Numbered from the stretch's first letter, positions 18,308 through 27,321 are shown. The stretch: DNA of 64,000 nt from Hymenobacter nivis (GCF_006439025.1 NZ_RCYZ01000002.1:62753-126752), one strand, 5' to 3'. Notes: generated from the letters alone by a model not told the origin. Numbers and translations are program-made.

Positions 18308-18952
18308 ATGAGCGATTCTCCCGAACGGGTCAAACTGAGCAAAGAGGAAAAAGACCGACGCTTCCAGGCCGAGCTGATGCCCATCATCGACCCGCTCTAC
18401 AACTTTGCCTACCGCCTGACGCTGGACGAGGACGACGCCAACGACTTGGTTCAGGAGACTTACCTCAAGGCCTACCGCTTTTTTGAGTACTTCGAGCCTG
18501 GCACCAACGCCAAGGCTTGGCTGTTCCGCATCCTCAAAAACTCGTTCATCAACGATTTTCGGAAGAAGAGCAAGCAGCCCGCCAAGGTCGATTACAGCGA
18601 GATTGAGGGCTACTACAACCCCGACGACGTGGAGGCCGAGGGCGAAGTAGGCGCCTCGTCGTCCGACTTGCGCCAGCAGTCGGCGCGCGATTTAATTGGC
18701 GACGAAGTGGCTGGGGCCCTCAATTCTTTACCCGTCGATTTTCGCACCGTCATCATCCTCTGCGACCTGGAAGGTTTTACCTACGAGGAAATGGCCAAAG
18801 TGCTTGACATTCCGATTGGTACGGTACGCTCGCGTCTGCACCGGGCCCGCAACTTTCTAAAGGATAAATTAGAGCGTTATGCCCAGTCGATGGGCTACGG
18901 CCACGACGAATTGCGTGCTACGGCGGAACTTCCCGACGATGAGAATGATTAG
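18308..18952 (+). CDS. ECF-type RNA polymerase sigma factor
   Basis: 214 aa with region 2 (YNFAYRLTLDEDDANDLVQE and LKAYRFFEYFEPGTNAKAWL) and region 4 (LEGFTYEEMAKVLDIPIGTV then SRLHRARNFLKDKL), and no region 1 or 3. The SigR/SigH-like architecture plus the downstream gene with an HxxxCxxC motif suggest a redox- or stress-responsive pair. The acidic insert between regions 2 and 4 (about residues 98-130) is longer than usual. The start ATG at 18308 is the only good one. Its regulon is not visible here. Confidence 0.93.
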   Translation: MSDSPERVKLSKEEKDRRFQAELMPIIDPLYNFAYRLTLDEDDANDLVQETYLKAYRFFEYFEPGTNAKAWLFRILKNSFINDFRKKSKQPAKVDYSEIEGYYNPDDVEAEGEVGASSSDLRQQSARDLIGDEVAGALNSLPVDFRTVIILCDLEGFTYEEMAKVLDIPIGTVRSRLHRARNFLKDKLERYAQSMGYGHDELRATAELPDDEND

Positions 18953-19003
18953 CCTCCCAACTAGCAACTATCTTCTTATCACCAGCTTCCCCCATTTCCC
19001 GCT

Positions 19004-19300
19004 ATGATCCCAGCCGCTACTACTTCCACCAATACGTCGGCCCCCGCCTCACTGCCCGATGGCGGCACCGACTGCGAACGCGTGAACACTGTTCTGGACC
19101 AACTGGCCGAAGGCCAAGTCATTACGGCCGAAGACGAGGATTACCTCTACGACCATGGCACCGATTGCTCGCCCTGCTTTGATGGCATCGGCAAGCAGCA
19201 CGTCTTCATCGAGTTTCTGAATTCGCGCCTGGGCCGCAAGCCCACGCCGGCTGGATTGACGCAGTCCATCATGGCCCGCGTGCACGCTGAAATGGCGTAA
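19004..19300 (+). CDS. Small protein with ZAS-like zinc motif, candidate anti-sigma factor
   Basis: 98 aa, soluble, 51 bases after the sigma factor. Residues His51, Cys55 and Cys58 give HxxxCxxC, the signature of zinc-binding anti-sigma (ZAS) proteins of the RsrA type; Cys24 could supply the fourth ligand. In such proteins oxidation releases the sigma factor. The match is by motif and gene order only, and other residues do not let me name a family. The Thr/Ser/Ala-rich N-terminus looks disordered. Confidence 0.68.
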   Translation: MIPAATTSTNTSAPASLPDGGTDCERVNTVLDQLAEGQVITAEDEDYLYDHGTDCSPCFDGIGKQHVFIEFLNSRLGRKPTPAGLTQSIMARVHAEMA

Positions 19301-19307
19301 AAGCGGC

Positions 19308-19315
19308 TAGCTTTG
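19308..19315 (+). promoter_or_regulatory. -7 box TAGCTTTG directly before gmk
   Basis: An exact TAnnTTTG match with only CGCG between it and the gmk ATG; use would give a leaderless gmk-nadD mRNA. No -33 TTG seen. Confidence 0.4.
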
Positions 19316-19319
19316 CGCG

Positions 19320-19904
19320 ATGCAAGGCAAAATTATCGTCTTTTCCGCCCCTTCTGGGGCCGGCAAAACCACCATCGTTCACCGGCTCATGCAGCGGGTG
19401 GCTGGGCTCAGTTTTTCCATTTCGGCCTGTACCCGCGACCGCCGCGGCCGGTCGGAAGTCAACGGAAAAGACTACCACTTCATCACGCCCCAGGATTTTC
19501 AGGAGAAAATTCGCCACGACGAGTTCGTGGAGTGGGAAGAGGTGTACGAGGGTGCCTTCTACGGTACGCTAAAGTCTGAGATTGAGCGCATCTGGGCCAA
19601 CGGCCAGCACGCCATTCTCGACGTTGACGTGAAAGGTGGTCTCAGCATCAAGGAGTTCTATAAGGATAGGGCCCTGGCCGTGTTCGTACGCCCACCGTCC
19701 ATCGAGGCGTTGGGCGAGCGGTTGCAAGCCCGCGCCACCGATTCGCAGTCCAGCATTTCCTCGCGCCTCTACAAGGCCGCGTTTGAGCTGGCTTTCGAGG
19801 ATCGGTTCGATGTGACGGTGGTTAACGACGACTTGGACCAGGCTTCGGACGAGGCCGAAAAACTCGTGCGCGACTTCATTCAAGCTGCTCCCGACGCCGT
19901 ATGA
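19320..19904 (+). CDS. gmk: Guanylate kinase
   Basis: 194 aa with P-loop APSGAGKTT (residues 8-16), the GMP-binding SACTRDRRGRSEVNGKDYHF and the EVYEGAFYGT segment. Phosphorylates GMP to GDP. Its stop overlaps the nadD start (ATGA), so the two are coupled. Length is normal for the family. Confidence 0.96.
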   Translation: MQGKIIVFSAPSGAGKTTIVHRLMQRVAGLSFSISACTRDRRGRSEVNGKDYHFITPQDFQEKIRHDEFVEWEEVYEGAFYGTLKSEIERIWANGQHAILDVDVKGGLSIKEFYKDRALAVFVRPPSIEALGERLQARATDSQSSISSRLYKAAFELAFEDRFDVTVVNDDLDQASDEAEKLVRDFIQAAPDAV

Positions 19905-20491
19905 GCCGTCGCGTGGGCTTGCTCTTCGGCTCGTTCAACCCCGTGCACACCGGCCACCTCATCTTGGCCGAGCATTTTGCTACCCGCACCGATCTGGCCG
20001 AGGTTTGGCTGGTCGTTACGCCCCACAACCCTTTTAAGGCCGCTAGCGGCCTGCTGCCCGAAGCCGAGCGCCTGCGCTGGGTGGCGCTAGCTGTGGCCGA
20101 CAACCCGCGCCTGCGGGCCGAAGCCGTTGAGTTTGAGCTACCGCGGCCCAGCTACACCATCGCCACGCTCGACGCCCTGCGTCTGCGCCACCCCGCCACC
20201 GAGTTTGTGCTGCTGATGGGGGCCGACAACCTGCCGGGTGTACCGCAGTGGCGCGAGGCCGGCCGCCTGCTCGCCGACACCGACATCTACGTGTACCCCC
20301 GGCCTGGGGCCCCTGCGCCCGCCCTAGCGGCCTTTCCGCGCGTGCAGGTACTCGAAGCGCCGCTCCTAGACATTTCGGGTACATACATTCGGCAGTGCCT
20401 GCGCGCCGGTCACAGCATCCGCTACCTGGTGCCGCCCGCGGTGGAAGAAGCACTAGCTGCCCTCGATTTCCAAGTTCCACCGCTGGGTTGA
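19901..20491 (+). CDS. nadD: Nicotinate-nucleotide adenylyltransferase
   Basis: 196 aa with the nucleotidyltransferase motifs GSFNPVHTGHL (near the N-terminus) and ISGTYIRQCLRAG near the C-terminus. Converts nicotinate mononucleotide to deamido-NAD. The start overlaps the gmk stop by four bases. GC content rises sharply relative to gmk, with a GGGGCCCC octamer in frame near 20305. Confidence 0.95.
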   Translation: MSRRVGLLFGSFNPVHTGHLILAEHFATRTDLAEVWLVVTPHNPFKAASGLLPEAERLRWVALAVADNPRLRAEAVEFELPRPSYTIATLDALRLRHPATEFVLLMGADNLPGVPQWREAGRLLADTDIYVYPRPGAPAPALAAFPRVQVLEAPLLDISGTYIRQCLRAGHSIRYLVPPAVEEALAALDFQVPPLG

Positions 20492-20554
20492 GGAGTTGTG
20501 CAAGTAGGGGCCCCAGCTCAGTACAAGCGGCAAGTGGGGCCTCCAGTGGCCCAC

Positions 20555-20594
20555 AAAAAAGCCCCGGCTGCTACGCGCAGTCGGGGCTTTTTTT
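20555..20594. terminator. Bidirectional terminator between nadD and frr
   Basis: Stem AAGCCCCG.CTG/CAG.CGGGGCTT with A6 on the left and T7 on the right, between convergent genes. Confidence 0.88.
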
Positions 20595-20610
20595 GATGAC
20601 GGAAAAGGCA

Positions 20611-21174
20611 TCAGATGGTCATAATCTCCGATTCCTTTTTGCTCAGCGACTTCTCCACTTCCATAATGTAGCTGTCGGTGGCTTTCTGTACTTTCTCCTC
20701 GGCGCTCTTGATGGCATCCTCCGAAGCGCCGTCTTTCAGCAGCTTGCGCAGGGCCTCATTCACGTCTTTGCGGATGCCGCGCATCCGGATTTTACCGGCT
20801 TCCGATTCATTCTTGGCTTGCTTCACCAGGTCGCGGCGGCGCTCCTCGGTCATGGCCGGGATGTTGAGCCGCACGCCGTCGGCGTCTGAAACGGGGTTTA
20901 GGCCCAAGTCACTGGCCTTGATGGCTTTGGCTACTTCGCTCACCATGTTTTTCTCCCACGGCTTGATGAGCAGCGAGCGGGCATCGGGAGCCGAAATGTT
21001 GGCCACTTGGCCGATGGGCGTGGGGGTGCCGTAGTAATCTACCTTGAGGCCTTCGAGCATGGCCGGCGAGGCTTTGCCGGCCCTGATGCGGCCCATTTCG
21101 ACGCCCACGTGGGCCAGGGCTTTGCCCATCGACTCTACCGCGTCGTCGAGGTAGAACTGAATTTCTTCGTCCAT
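20611..21174 (-). CDS. frr: Ribosome recycling factor
   Basis: 187 aa from the ATG at 21174; the ATG nine codons upstream would add residues encoded by the heptad repeat element, and 187 aa matches the family length. Motifs: MGRIRAGKASPAML and the C-terminal long helical region with VQKATDSYIMEVEKSLSKKE. Releases ribosomes from mRNA with EF-G. Downstream partner of pyrH, the usual gene pair, though the two are separated here by a 121-base repeat-bearing gap. Confidence 0.96.
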   Translation of the reverse strand: MDEEIQFYLDDAVESMGKALAHVGVEMGRIRAGKASPAMLEGLKVDYYGTPTPIGQVANISAPDARSLLIKPWEKNMVSEVAKAIKASDLGLNPVSDADGVRLNIPAMTEERRRDLVKQAKNESEAGKIRMRGIRKDVNEALRKLLKDGASEDAIKSAEEKVQKATDSYIMEVEKSLSKKESEIMTI

Positions 21175-21184
21175 CTTTTTAAAG

Positions 21185-21290
21185 CAATTAACAATTAACA
21201 ATTAACAGTGAGCAGTGAACAATTACCCGAACGGAGCTTGTGCATATTCAGCCACAAAATTGCTCACTGTTCATTGATAATTGCGCACTG
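21185..21290. repeat. Inverted array of 7-base units between pyrH and frr
   Basis: Left half, six heptamers 21185-21226: CAATTAA three times, CAGTGAG, CAGTGAA, CAATTAC. Right half, five heptamers 21256-21290, read on the other strand: CAGTGCG, CAATTAT, CAATGAA, CAGTGAG, CAATTTT. The halves can fold on each other with a few mismatches around a 29-base unique middle. Similar architecture occurs at 40244-40328. Confidence 0.8.
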
Positions 21291-21295
21291 AATTT

Positions 21296-22099
21296 TTAGG
21301 CTTGCTCCGGCTGGGGGCCCACCGCGGGCTGTAGGGAGCTATGCTTGGCATCGGGCAGCGCGGCTTTGCCGTGGCGGGCGGTGGCAGTGCCGTCCATGCT
21401 CACCAGGGTGCCCATGGGCTCGCCGTTCAGCAGGCGCGCCAGGTTGCCGGAGGTATTCATGTCGAAAACGATGATGGGCAAGTTGTTCTCCTTGCAGAGC
21501 GTGAAGGCCGTCATGTCCATCACGTTTAGGTTTTTGGCAATCACCTCGTCAAAGGTGATGGAAGGGAAGCGCACGGCGTCGGGGTTTTTCTCCGGGTCGG
21601 CCGAGTAGATGCCGTCCACGCGGGTGCCTTTCAGCACCACGTCGGCCTCAATCTCGATGGCCCGCAGCGAGGCGGCCGAATCGGTGGTGAAGTAGGGCGA
21701 GCCGATGCCGGCCCCAAAAATCACCACGCGGCCTTTCTCCAAGTGGCGCACCGCCCGGCGGCGGATGTAGGGCTCGCACACCTTCTGGATGGTGAGGCCC
21801 GAGAGCAAGCGGGTGCTCACGTCGAGCTTTTCGAGGGCGCTTTGCAGGGCCATCGAGTTGATGACCGTGGCCAGCATGCCCATGTAATCGCCCTGCACGC
21901 GGTCGAGGCCAAAGGCTTCGGCCTGCACGCCCCGGTAAATGTTGCCACCGCCAATCACCACGGCCACTTGCACGCCCGTGGCGGCCACAGCCTTAATTTC
22001 GGAGGCGTACTGCATCAGCCGCTCGGCGTCGATGCCGTACTGCTGCTGGCCCATCAGGGCTTCGCCGCTGAGTTTGAGAAGAATACGGTGGTAGTTCAA
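21296..22099 (-). CDS. pyrH: Uridylate kinase
   Basis: 267 aa amino-acid-kinase fold enzyme: [10 protein letters not shown] at the N-terminus, [29 protein letters not shown] and the uracil-site stretch [15 protein letters not shown]. Phosphorylates UMP to UDP; usually hexameric and feedback-inhibited by UTP. About 25 C-terminal residues (after TARHGK) extend past the usual family end. Precedes frr on the same strand. Confidence 0.96.
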   Translation of the reverse strand: MNYHRILLKLSGEALMGQQQYGIDAERLMQYASEIKAVAATGVQVAVVIGGGNIYRGVQAEAFGLDRVQGDYMGMLATVINSMALQSALEKLDVSTRLLSGLTIQKVCEPYIRRRAVRHLEKGRVVIFGAGIGSPYFTTDSAASLRAIEIEADVVLKGTRVDGIYSADPEKNPDAVRFPSITFDEVIAKNLNVMDMTAFTLCKENNLPIIVFDMNTSGNLARLLNGEPMGTLVSMDGTATARHGKAALPDAKHSSLQPAVGPQPEQA

Positions 22100-22143
22100 A
22101 ATGCGAAGCGTTGGTAAGAGGTAAAGAGAATAATGAATTGGGT

Positions 22144-22166
22144 GCTAGGGCCCCGGGGGCCCTAGC
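22144..22166. repeat. 23-base palindrome at the end of the biotinyl-protein gene
   Basis: GCTAGGGCCCC, one central G, then GGGGCCCTAGC. Overlaps the biotinyl-protein stop codon and contains the GGGGCCC core. It could be a hairpin terminator without a T run. Confidence 0.6.
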
Positions 22167-22665
22167 TGAACTGCACGAGTAGCTGGCCTTTCTGCACGTT
22201 GTCGCGCAGGCCCACTTTGATGGCGCTCACCGTGCCGTCGGCCGGGGCCTTGAGGATATTTTCCATCTTCATGGCCTCCAGCACCAGCAGCGGGTCGCCC
22301 TTCTGCACGGCCTGGCCGGGCTGCACCCGCACGTCCACGATGAGGCCGGGCATGGGGGCCTTCAGCTCGTTAACTTGCACGGCCGCGGCATTGCTTAGGC
22401 CCAGGCGCTCCAGCAGCTGGTCGAACCGGTCTTTGGCGTGCAGCTCCATCCGCTGGCCGTTGATTTTCAACACGAATTGCTTGGTGGCGTAATCGGCGCT
22501 CACCACTTCCACGTCGTACGACCGGCCGCTGTGCAGCACCTGAAACCGGCCGGGGCCCCCTGCGGCCACGTCCCAGGCAAAAGCTTCGCCGTTGAGGCGC
22601 AGGTCGTCGGCGGCGCGGTAGTCAACCTCCCAAAAACGGTCGGGGCCGGTGCTGATTTGGAGCAT
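22162..22665 (-). CDS. Biotin/lipoyl attachment domain protein (BCCP-like)
   Basis: 167 aa. The C-terminal 70 residues form a biotinyl domain with VLEAMKMEN, biotin expected on Lys133; the proline-rich hinge is replaced by VNELKAPMPG. The N-terminal half is of the kind seen in the biotin subunits of propionyl-/acetyl-CoA carboxylases of Bacteroidota. A carboxyltransferase or biotin carboxylase gene is not in this window, so the cognate complex is unknown. Divergent from the aminopeptidase gene. Confidence 0.87.
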   Translation of the reverse strand: MLQISTGPDRFWEVDYRAADDLRLNGEAFAWDVAAGGPGRFQVLHSGRSYDVEVVSADYATKQFVLKINGQRMELHAKDRFDQLLERLGLSNAAAVQVNELKAPMPGLIVDVRVQPGQAVQKGDPLLVLEAMKMENILKAPADGTVSAIKVGLRDNVQKGQLLVQFS

Positions 22666-22762
22666 GGGGAACGGAGTGGGTGGGGCAGGAGTGGGGTTAA
22701 AGGTAGCCCAATTCCCAAATTATTTCGGAAATTCCAGCGATTTTTCGTCCCTTATCGCCGCT

Positions 22763-25348
22763 ATGAATTATTTGCTAACGGGCCTTTGCGGGCTGCTATT
22801 GGCCAGTCCGCTAGGCCTTTGGGCCCAAAAGGCCCGGCCTGGGGCCCCTGCGCCTGCCAGCCGCACGGCGCAGCGCCACAAGGGCGCCGCGGCCGCCGCT
22901 GGGGCCCCCGTGGCGGCGCCGCTGGTGGTGCCCTCGTGGCTGCTTTCGGAAGGGCCTTTGCAGCCGGCTGCCACCATCCTCACCGAGGTCACGAATACCA
23001 AGCTCGACGCCCGCTTCGATTACCAAAAGCAATATTTGCTCGGTACGGCCATCCTCACGCTGCGCTCGCACTTCTACCCCCAAAGCCAAGTGGTGCTCGA
23101 CGCCAAAGGCTTTGATGTGCAAAAAGTGGAGCTGGTGGGCGAGCGCAAGGTGAAGCCGCTGGTGTACACCTACGACAAGCGCCAGCTCACCCTCACCCTT
23201 GACCGGGCCTACCCGCGTACTGAGGCCTACCAGGTGCGCATCGTGTACGTAGCCAAGCCCAACGAGCTGCCCGCTGGCGGTTCGGCGGCCATCACGGCCG
23301 CCAAGGGCCTCTACTTCATCAACCCGCTGGGCCTGGAGAAAAATAAGCCCCGCCAAATCTGGACCCAGGGCGAAACGGAGTCTAACTCGTGCTGGTTTCC
23401 CACCATCGACCGGCCCAACCAGCGCATGACGCAGGAAATCAGCCTGACTGTAGAAAACCAGTTTAAAACACTGTCCAACGGCTCACTCATTTCTTCCAAA
23501 ATCAACCCTGACGGCACCCGCACCGACCTGTGGCGCCAAAGCCAGCCCCAGCCACCGTACCTGACCAGCATCGTGGTGGGCGATTACGCCGTGGTAAGCG
23601 ACGTATGGCGCGGCAAAGCGGTGGAGTACTACGTGGAGCCGCCTTACGCCGGTACCGCCAAGGCCGTGTTCGGCCACACGCCCGAAATGCTGGAGTTTTT
23701 CTCGAAAAAGCTGGGCGTGGATTACCCGTGGGACAAATACGCCCAAGTAGCGGTGCGCGACTATGTGAGTGGGGCCATGGAAAACACCACCGCCGTCACG
23801 CACGGCACCAACGTGCAGGTAACGCGCCGTGAGCTGCTCGACGCTACCTACGCCGGCAACGAGTCCATCATTGCCCACGAACTGGTGCACCACTGGTTCG
23901 GCGACTACGTGACCTGCGAAAGCTGGAGTAACCTGCCCCTGAACGAGTCTCTGGCCGACTACGGCGAGTACCTCTGGGCTGAGCGCAAGTACGGCCCCGA
24001 TGAGGCCGCCCTAGTGCAGGAAGCCAAGCTGGTCAGCTACCTCGAAGAAGCCCAGGCCAAGCGCGAACCCCTGATTCGCTACCACTACAACGAGCGGGAG
24101 GACATGTTTGACCGCCATTCCTACGCCAAGGGTGGGCGGGTGCTGCACATGCTGCGTAAGTACGTGGGCGACGACGCCTTTTTCGCCGCCCTGAACCGCT
24201 ACTTGGTGCAGAACAAGCAGTCGGCGGTAGAGATATCCAAGCTGCGTACAGCTTTCGAAGAAACCACGGGCGAAGACCTGATGTGGTTTTTCAACCAGTG
24301 GTTTTTGCAGCGCGGGCACCCCGAGCTGCACATCACCCACAGCTACGCCGCCGGGGCCCTGTCCCTGCGTGTGCAGCAAACGCAGGATACCGTCTACCAG
24401 CCCGTGTACCGCCTGCCGGTAACCGTCACCGTGTGGCAGAAAGACCGGCCGACCGACTACCGCATCACCGTCAGCAAAACCGACCAAACCTTCTCGTTCC
24501 CCGCCGTGGAAACGCCCAGCTTGGTCAAATTCGACAGCGAGGGCCAGTTGCTGGCCCAAATCGACGAAGACCGGACCCCGAGTGAGTTGATTTTTCAATT
24601 CGACCACGCCCGTGGTTACTTACAGCGTGCCGAAGTGCTGGAGTTACTTCAGAACAAAACTGGCGACCTGCCCATCAGCGCCCTGTACCGCGGGGCCCTG
24701 GACGATAAATTCTGGGCCATCCGCCGCACCGCCCTTGAGCACTTGCGCCGCTACCGGGGCCCCGAAGGTGGCGCAGTGCGCCAGGCCGTGCTGCGCGTAG
24801 CTACCGCTGACCCTAACCCGCAGGTGCGCGCCCAAGCCCTGGCCACCCTGGCCAGCTTCCCCGACAATGCCTACCGCGGCACCTTCCTCGCTGCCCTCAA
24901 CGATAGTTCCTACACCGTAGCCGCAGCGGCCTTGGCCGCCGTAGCCAAAATTCCTGGTAGCGGCGTCCAGGCCCCGGTAGCCGCCCTCGACAACACGGCC
25001 AGCAGCGTGCTCTTACTTTCTCTGGCCGATTACTACGCCCAGAACGGAGCGCTCAACCAGTACGCGTGGTTCCTGCGCCGCCTGCCCGACGTGCCCGACG
25101 GCGGCCTGTACCGCTACCTGCAAGCCTTCGGGGCCCTAATGGTTAACATCCCGCCCGTCGAGCGCGACAAAGGCCAGCAGCTACTGGAAGAGTACGCCCG
25201 CCACGCCCCGCGCTACGATGTCCGGCTGGGGGCCTACAAAGGATTGGCCCTGCTCCAACCCAGTACCCCCAGCCTCAAAGCCACCCTCCAAAGCATCCGC
25301 GAGCAGGAAACCGACCAGCGGCTCAAAGCATTTTACAATTTGATGTAG
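22763..25348 (+). CDS. Secreted M1-family metallo-aminopeptidase with HEAT-like C-terminus
   Basis: 861 aa from the ATG at 22763, which gives a signal peptide (YLLTGLCGLLLASPLGLWAQ). A catalytic gluzincin domain follows: the GAMEN exopeptidase motif as SGAMENTTAVTH and HELVHHWFGDYVT with His372, Glu373, His376 and Glu395 (HEXXH-x18-E). The last third has alpha-helical repeat segments (YRGALDDKFWAIRRTALEHL, ADPNPQVRAQALATLASF) like HEAT repeats. It trims N-terminal residues from peptides, probably in the periplasm. An Ala/Pro/Gly-rich linker (about 25-55) follows the signal peptide. Ends 75 bases before the tRNA promoter. Confidence 0.94.
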   Translation: MNYLLTGLCGLLLASPLGLWAQKARPGAPAPASRTAQRHKGAAAAAGAPVAAPLVVPSWLLSEGPLQPAATILTEVTNTKLDARFDYQKQYLLGTAILTLRSHFYPQSQVVLDAKGFDVQKVELVGERKVKPLVYTYDKRQLTLTLDRAYPRTEAYQVRIVYVAKPNELPAGGSAAITAAKGLYFINPLGLEKNKPRQIWTQGETESNSCWFPTIDRPNQRMTQEISLTVENQFKTLSNGSLISSKINPDGTRTDLWRQSQPQPPYLTSIVVGDYAVVSDVWRGKAVEYYVEPPYAGTAKAVFGHTPEMLEFFSKKLGVDYPWDKYAQVAVRDYVSGAMENTTAVTHGTNVQVTRRELLDATYAGNESIIAHELVHHWFGDYVTCESWSNLPLNESLADYGEYLWAERKYGPDEAALVQEAKLVSYLEEAQAKREPLIRYHYNEREDMFDRHSYAKGGRVLHMLRKYVGDDAFFAALNRYLVQNKQSAVEISKLRTAFEETTGEDLMWFFNQWFLQRGHPELHITHSYAAGALSLRVQQTQDTVYQPVYRLPVTVTVWQKDRPTDYRITVSKTDQTFSFPAVETPSLVKFDSEGQLLAQIDEDRTPSELIFQFDHARGYLQRAEVLELLQNKTGDLPISALYRGALDDKFWAIRRTALEHLRRYRGPEGGAVRQAVLRVATADPNPQVRAQALATLASFPDNAYRGTFLAALNDSSYTVAAAALAAVAKIPGSGVQAPVAALDNTASSVLLLSLADYYAQNGALNQYAWFLRRLPDVPDGGLYRYLQAFGALMVNIPPVERDKGQQLLEEYARHAPRYDVRLGAYKGLALLQPSTPSLKATLQSIREQETDQRLKAFYNLM

Positions 25349-25400
25349 AACCAGTTGCCTTTTATACCCAAAAAAAGAATGGCTTTTTTGAGCCCAACCC

Positions 25401-25430
25401 TTGCCCCGTAAAAGAAAAACCGTAATTTTG
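25401..25430 (+). promoter_or_regulatory. Promoter of the tRNA-Tyr/Gly/Thr-tuf unit
   Basis: TTG at 25401-25403, 19-base spacer, TAATTTTG at 25423-25430; both elements match the Bacteroidota primary sigma consensus. It stands 88 bases before tRNA-Tyr. Confidence 0.8.
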
Positions 25431-25517
25431 CGCTTCCTTACGAAACACTACTACTACACAGTAATTAGTGAATCGAAAGGAATGCTTGCAGGTAATCGGC
25501 CGGCTAGCGCCAAATTT

Positions 25518-25597
25518 GGGGGTATCGCATAGCGGCAATTGCGGGTGACTGTAACTCACCTCCTTCGGGTTCATAGGTTCGAGTCCTGTTACCCCCA
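25518..25597 (+). tRNA. tRNA-Tyr (GTA)
   Basis: Acceptor arms GGGGGTA and TACCCCC pair perfectly, discriminator A. Anticodon stem GGTGA/TCACC with loop CTGTAAC gives GTA. A long variable arm (about 25560-25575) marks a class II tRNA. CCA is not encoded. Confidence 0.93.
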
Positions 25598-25622
25598 CTT
25601 TTATAAATATTGATTGCCACCT

Positions 25623-25695
25623 GCGGGAGTAGCTCAGTTGGTAGAGCGGCAGCCTTCCAAGCTGCAGGTCGCGGGTTCGAACCTCGTCTCCCGCT
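25623..25695 (+). tRNA. tRNA-Gly (TCC)
   Basis: GCGGGAG/CTCCCGC acceptor, D arm AGCTCAGTTGGTAGAGC, anticodon loop CTTCCAA (TCC), T arm with GGTTCGAACC. CCA is not encoded. 25 bases after tRNA-Tyr. Confidence 0.95.
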
Positions 25696-25712
25696 CATTT
25701 CAAACAGAATAA

Positions 25713-25784
<72 letters not shown>

Positions 25785-25943
25785 CATATTATTTACAAGT
25801 CCGATTGGCTCACCCGCCATTGGCAAGCTCCACAAGAAGTAAGCGACGCGCAGTTTTCCTGAACTTTTGGGGGCTGAGTTTCGCTTTCTTGCCGTAGGGC
25901 CCTATTTTTTAAAATTCACCACCCTCTTTTTTCAATCTTTACA

Positions 25944-27134
25944 ATGGCTAAAGAAAATTTCGACCGGTCCAAGCCGCACGTTAACATCGGCACCATCGGC
26001 CACGTGGACCACGGCAAAACGACCCTGACCGCTGCTATCACGATGGTGTTGGCAAACCAGGGCCTGGCCGAAAAGCGTGACTTCTCCTCGATCGACAACG
26101 CTCCCGAGGAAAAAGAGCGTGGTATCACCATCAACACCTCGCACGTAGAGTACTCGACGGCCAACCGTCACTATGCTCACGTGGACTGCCCCGGCCACGC
26201 CGACTATGTGAAGAACATGGTAACCGGTGCTGCTCAGATGGACGGTGCTATCCTTGTGGTAGCTGCTACCGATGGCCCTATGCCCCAGACCCGTGAGCAC
26301 ATCCTGCTTGCCCGTCAAGTAGGTGTGCCCCAGCTGGTGGTGTTTATGAACAAAGTGGACATGGTGGATGATCCCGAGCTCCTCGAGCTGGTGGAGATGG
26401 AAATCCGTGAGCTGCTTTCGTTCTACGACTTCGACGGTGATAACATTCCGATTATCCAAGGTTCGGCCCTCGGTGGTTTGAACGGCGACGGTAACTGGGT
26501 GCCGAAAATCAACGAGCTGATGGACGCGGTTGACTCGTTCATTCCGATTCCTGCTCGTCTGACCGACCTGCCCTTCCTGATGCCTGTTGAGGACGTGTTT
26601 TCGATCACCGGCCGTGGCACTGTAGCCACCGGTCGTATCGAGCGCGGCATCATCAACTCGGGTGAGCAAGTTGATATCCTCGGCATGGGTGCTAAGCAAG
26701 GCCTTAAGTCGACGGTAACGGGTGTGGAGATGTTCCGCAAAATCCTGGACCGTGGCGAAGCTGGCGACAACGTTGGTCTGCTGCTTCGTGGCATTGAAAA
26801 GGACGATATCCGTCGTGGCATGGTAATCTGCAAGCCCGGCTCGGTAACTCCCCACCAGAAGTTTAAGGCTGAGGTGTACGTTCTCTCGAAAGAGGAAGGC
26901 GGCCGCCATACTCCGTTCTTCAACAACTACCGTCCGCAGTTCTATCTGCGTACCACCGACGTTACCGGTATTATCACCCTGCCCGAGGGCGTGGAGATGG
27001 TAATGCCCGGCGACAACATCACCATCACTGTTGAGTTGATCAGCAAAGTGGCGATGGAGAAAGGCCTCCGCTTCGCTATCCGCGAGGGTGGCCGTACGGT
27101 AGGTGCCGGTCAGGTAACGGAAGTACTCGACTAG
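25944..27134 (+). CDS. tuf: Elongation factor Tu
   Basis: 396 aa. G1 [10 protein letters not shown], the switch I/II region ending [16 protein letters not shown] (G4) and the domain 2/3 sequences ending [11 protein letters not shown]. Delivers aminoacyl-tRNA to the ribosome. It shares a transcript with three upstream tRNAs and is followed by a terminator. Codon use is strongly biased (GGT, CGT, GCT), unlike the GC-rich neighbours before 25 kb. It is the only tuf copy in the window; the str block lacks one. Confidence 0.98.
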   Translation: MAKENFDRSKPHVNIGTIGHVDHGKTTLTAAITMVLANQGLAEKRDFSSIDNAPEEKERGITINTSHVEYSTANRHYAHVDCPGHADYVKNMVTGAAQMDGAILVVAATDGPMPQTREHILLARQVGVPQLVVFMNKVDMVDDPELLELVEMEIRELLSFYDFDGDNIPIIQGSALGGLNGDGNWVPKINELMDAVDSFIPIPARLTDLPFLMPVEDVFSITGRGTVATGRIERGIINSGEQVDILGMGAKQGLKSTVTGVEMFRKILDRGEAGDNVGLLLRGIEKDDIRRGMVICKPGSVTPHQKFKAEVYVLSKEEGGRHTPFFNNYRPQFYLRTTDVTGIITLPEGVEMVMPGDNITITVELISKVAMEKGLRFAIREGGRTVGAGQVTEVLD

Positions 27135-27146
27135 TTCGATCGATTA

Positions 27147-27188
27147 AAACAAATCCGCTCCTGCCTCCGCAGGAGCGGATTTGTTTTG
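27147..27188 (+). terminator. Terminator after tuf
   Basis: Stem ACAAATCCGCTCCTGC with its full complement, loop CTCC, flanked by A and T runs. Ends inside the -33 element of the next promoter. Confidence 0.88.
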
Positions 27189-27210
27189 TCACCAAGTTTT
27201 AGTACCTTTG
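27181..27210 (+). promoter_or_regulatory. Promoter of tRNA-Trp/secE/nusG/ribosomal unit
   Basis: TTG at 27181, about 19-base spacer, TACCTTTG ending at 27210. It begins within the tail of the tuf terminator, so the transcription break is tight. Confidence 0.75.
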
Positions 27211-27250
27211 CACTCCCGTTGGTAAAATATTGTCCACGGGAGTGTTCTTT

Positions 27251-27321
27251 ACGAGTGTAGTTCAAGGGTAGAATAGAGGTCTCCAAAACCTTTGATGGGA
27301 GTTCGAATCTCTCCACTCGTG
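27251..27321 (+). tRNA. tRNA-Trp (CCA)
   Basis: ACGAGTG/CACTCGT acceptor, anticodon loop CTCCAAA (CCA), T arm with GTTCGAATC. Located between tuf and secE, its conserved place in many bacteria. Terminal CCA is not encoded. Confidence 0.93.

Noticed and set aside
25371..25389. Terminator after the aminopeptidase gene
   Set aside because: Only a short A/T stem (AAAAAAG/CTTTTTT) is present; too weak to call.
25440..25517. Possible extra tRNA before tRNA-Tyr
   Set aside because: No acceptor pairing or T-arm motif; it is simply the leader of the tRNA unit.
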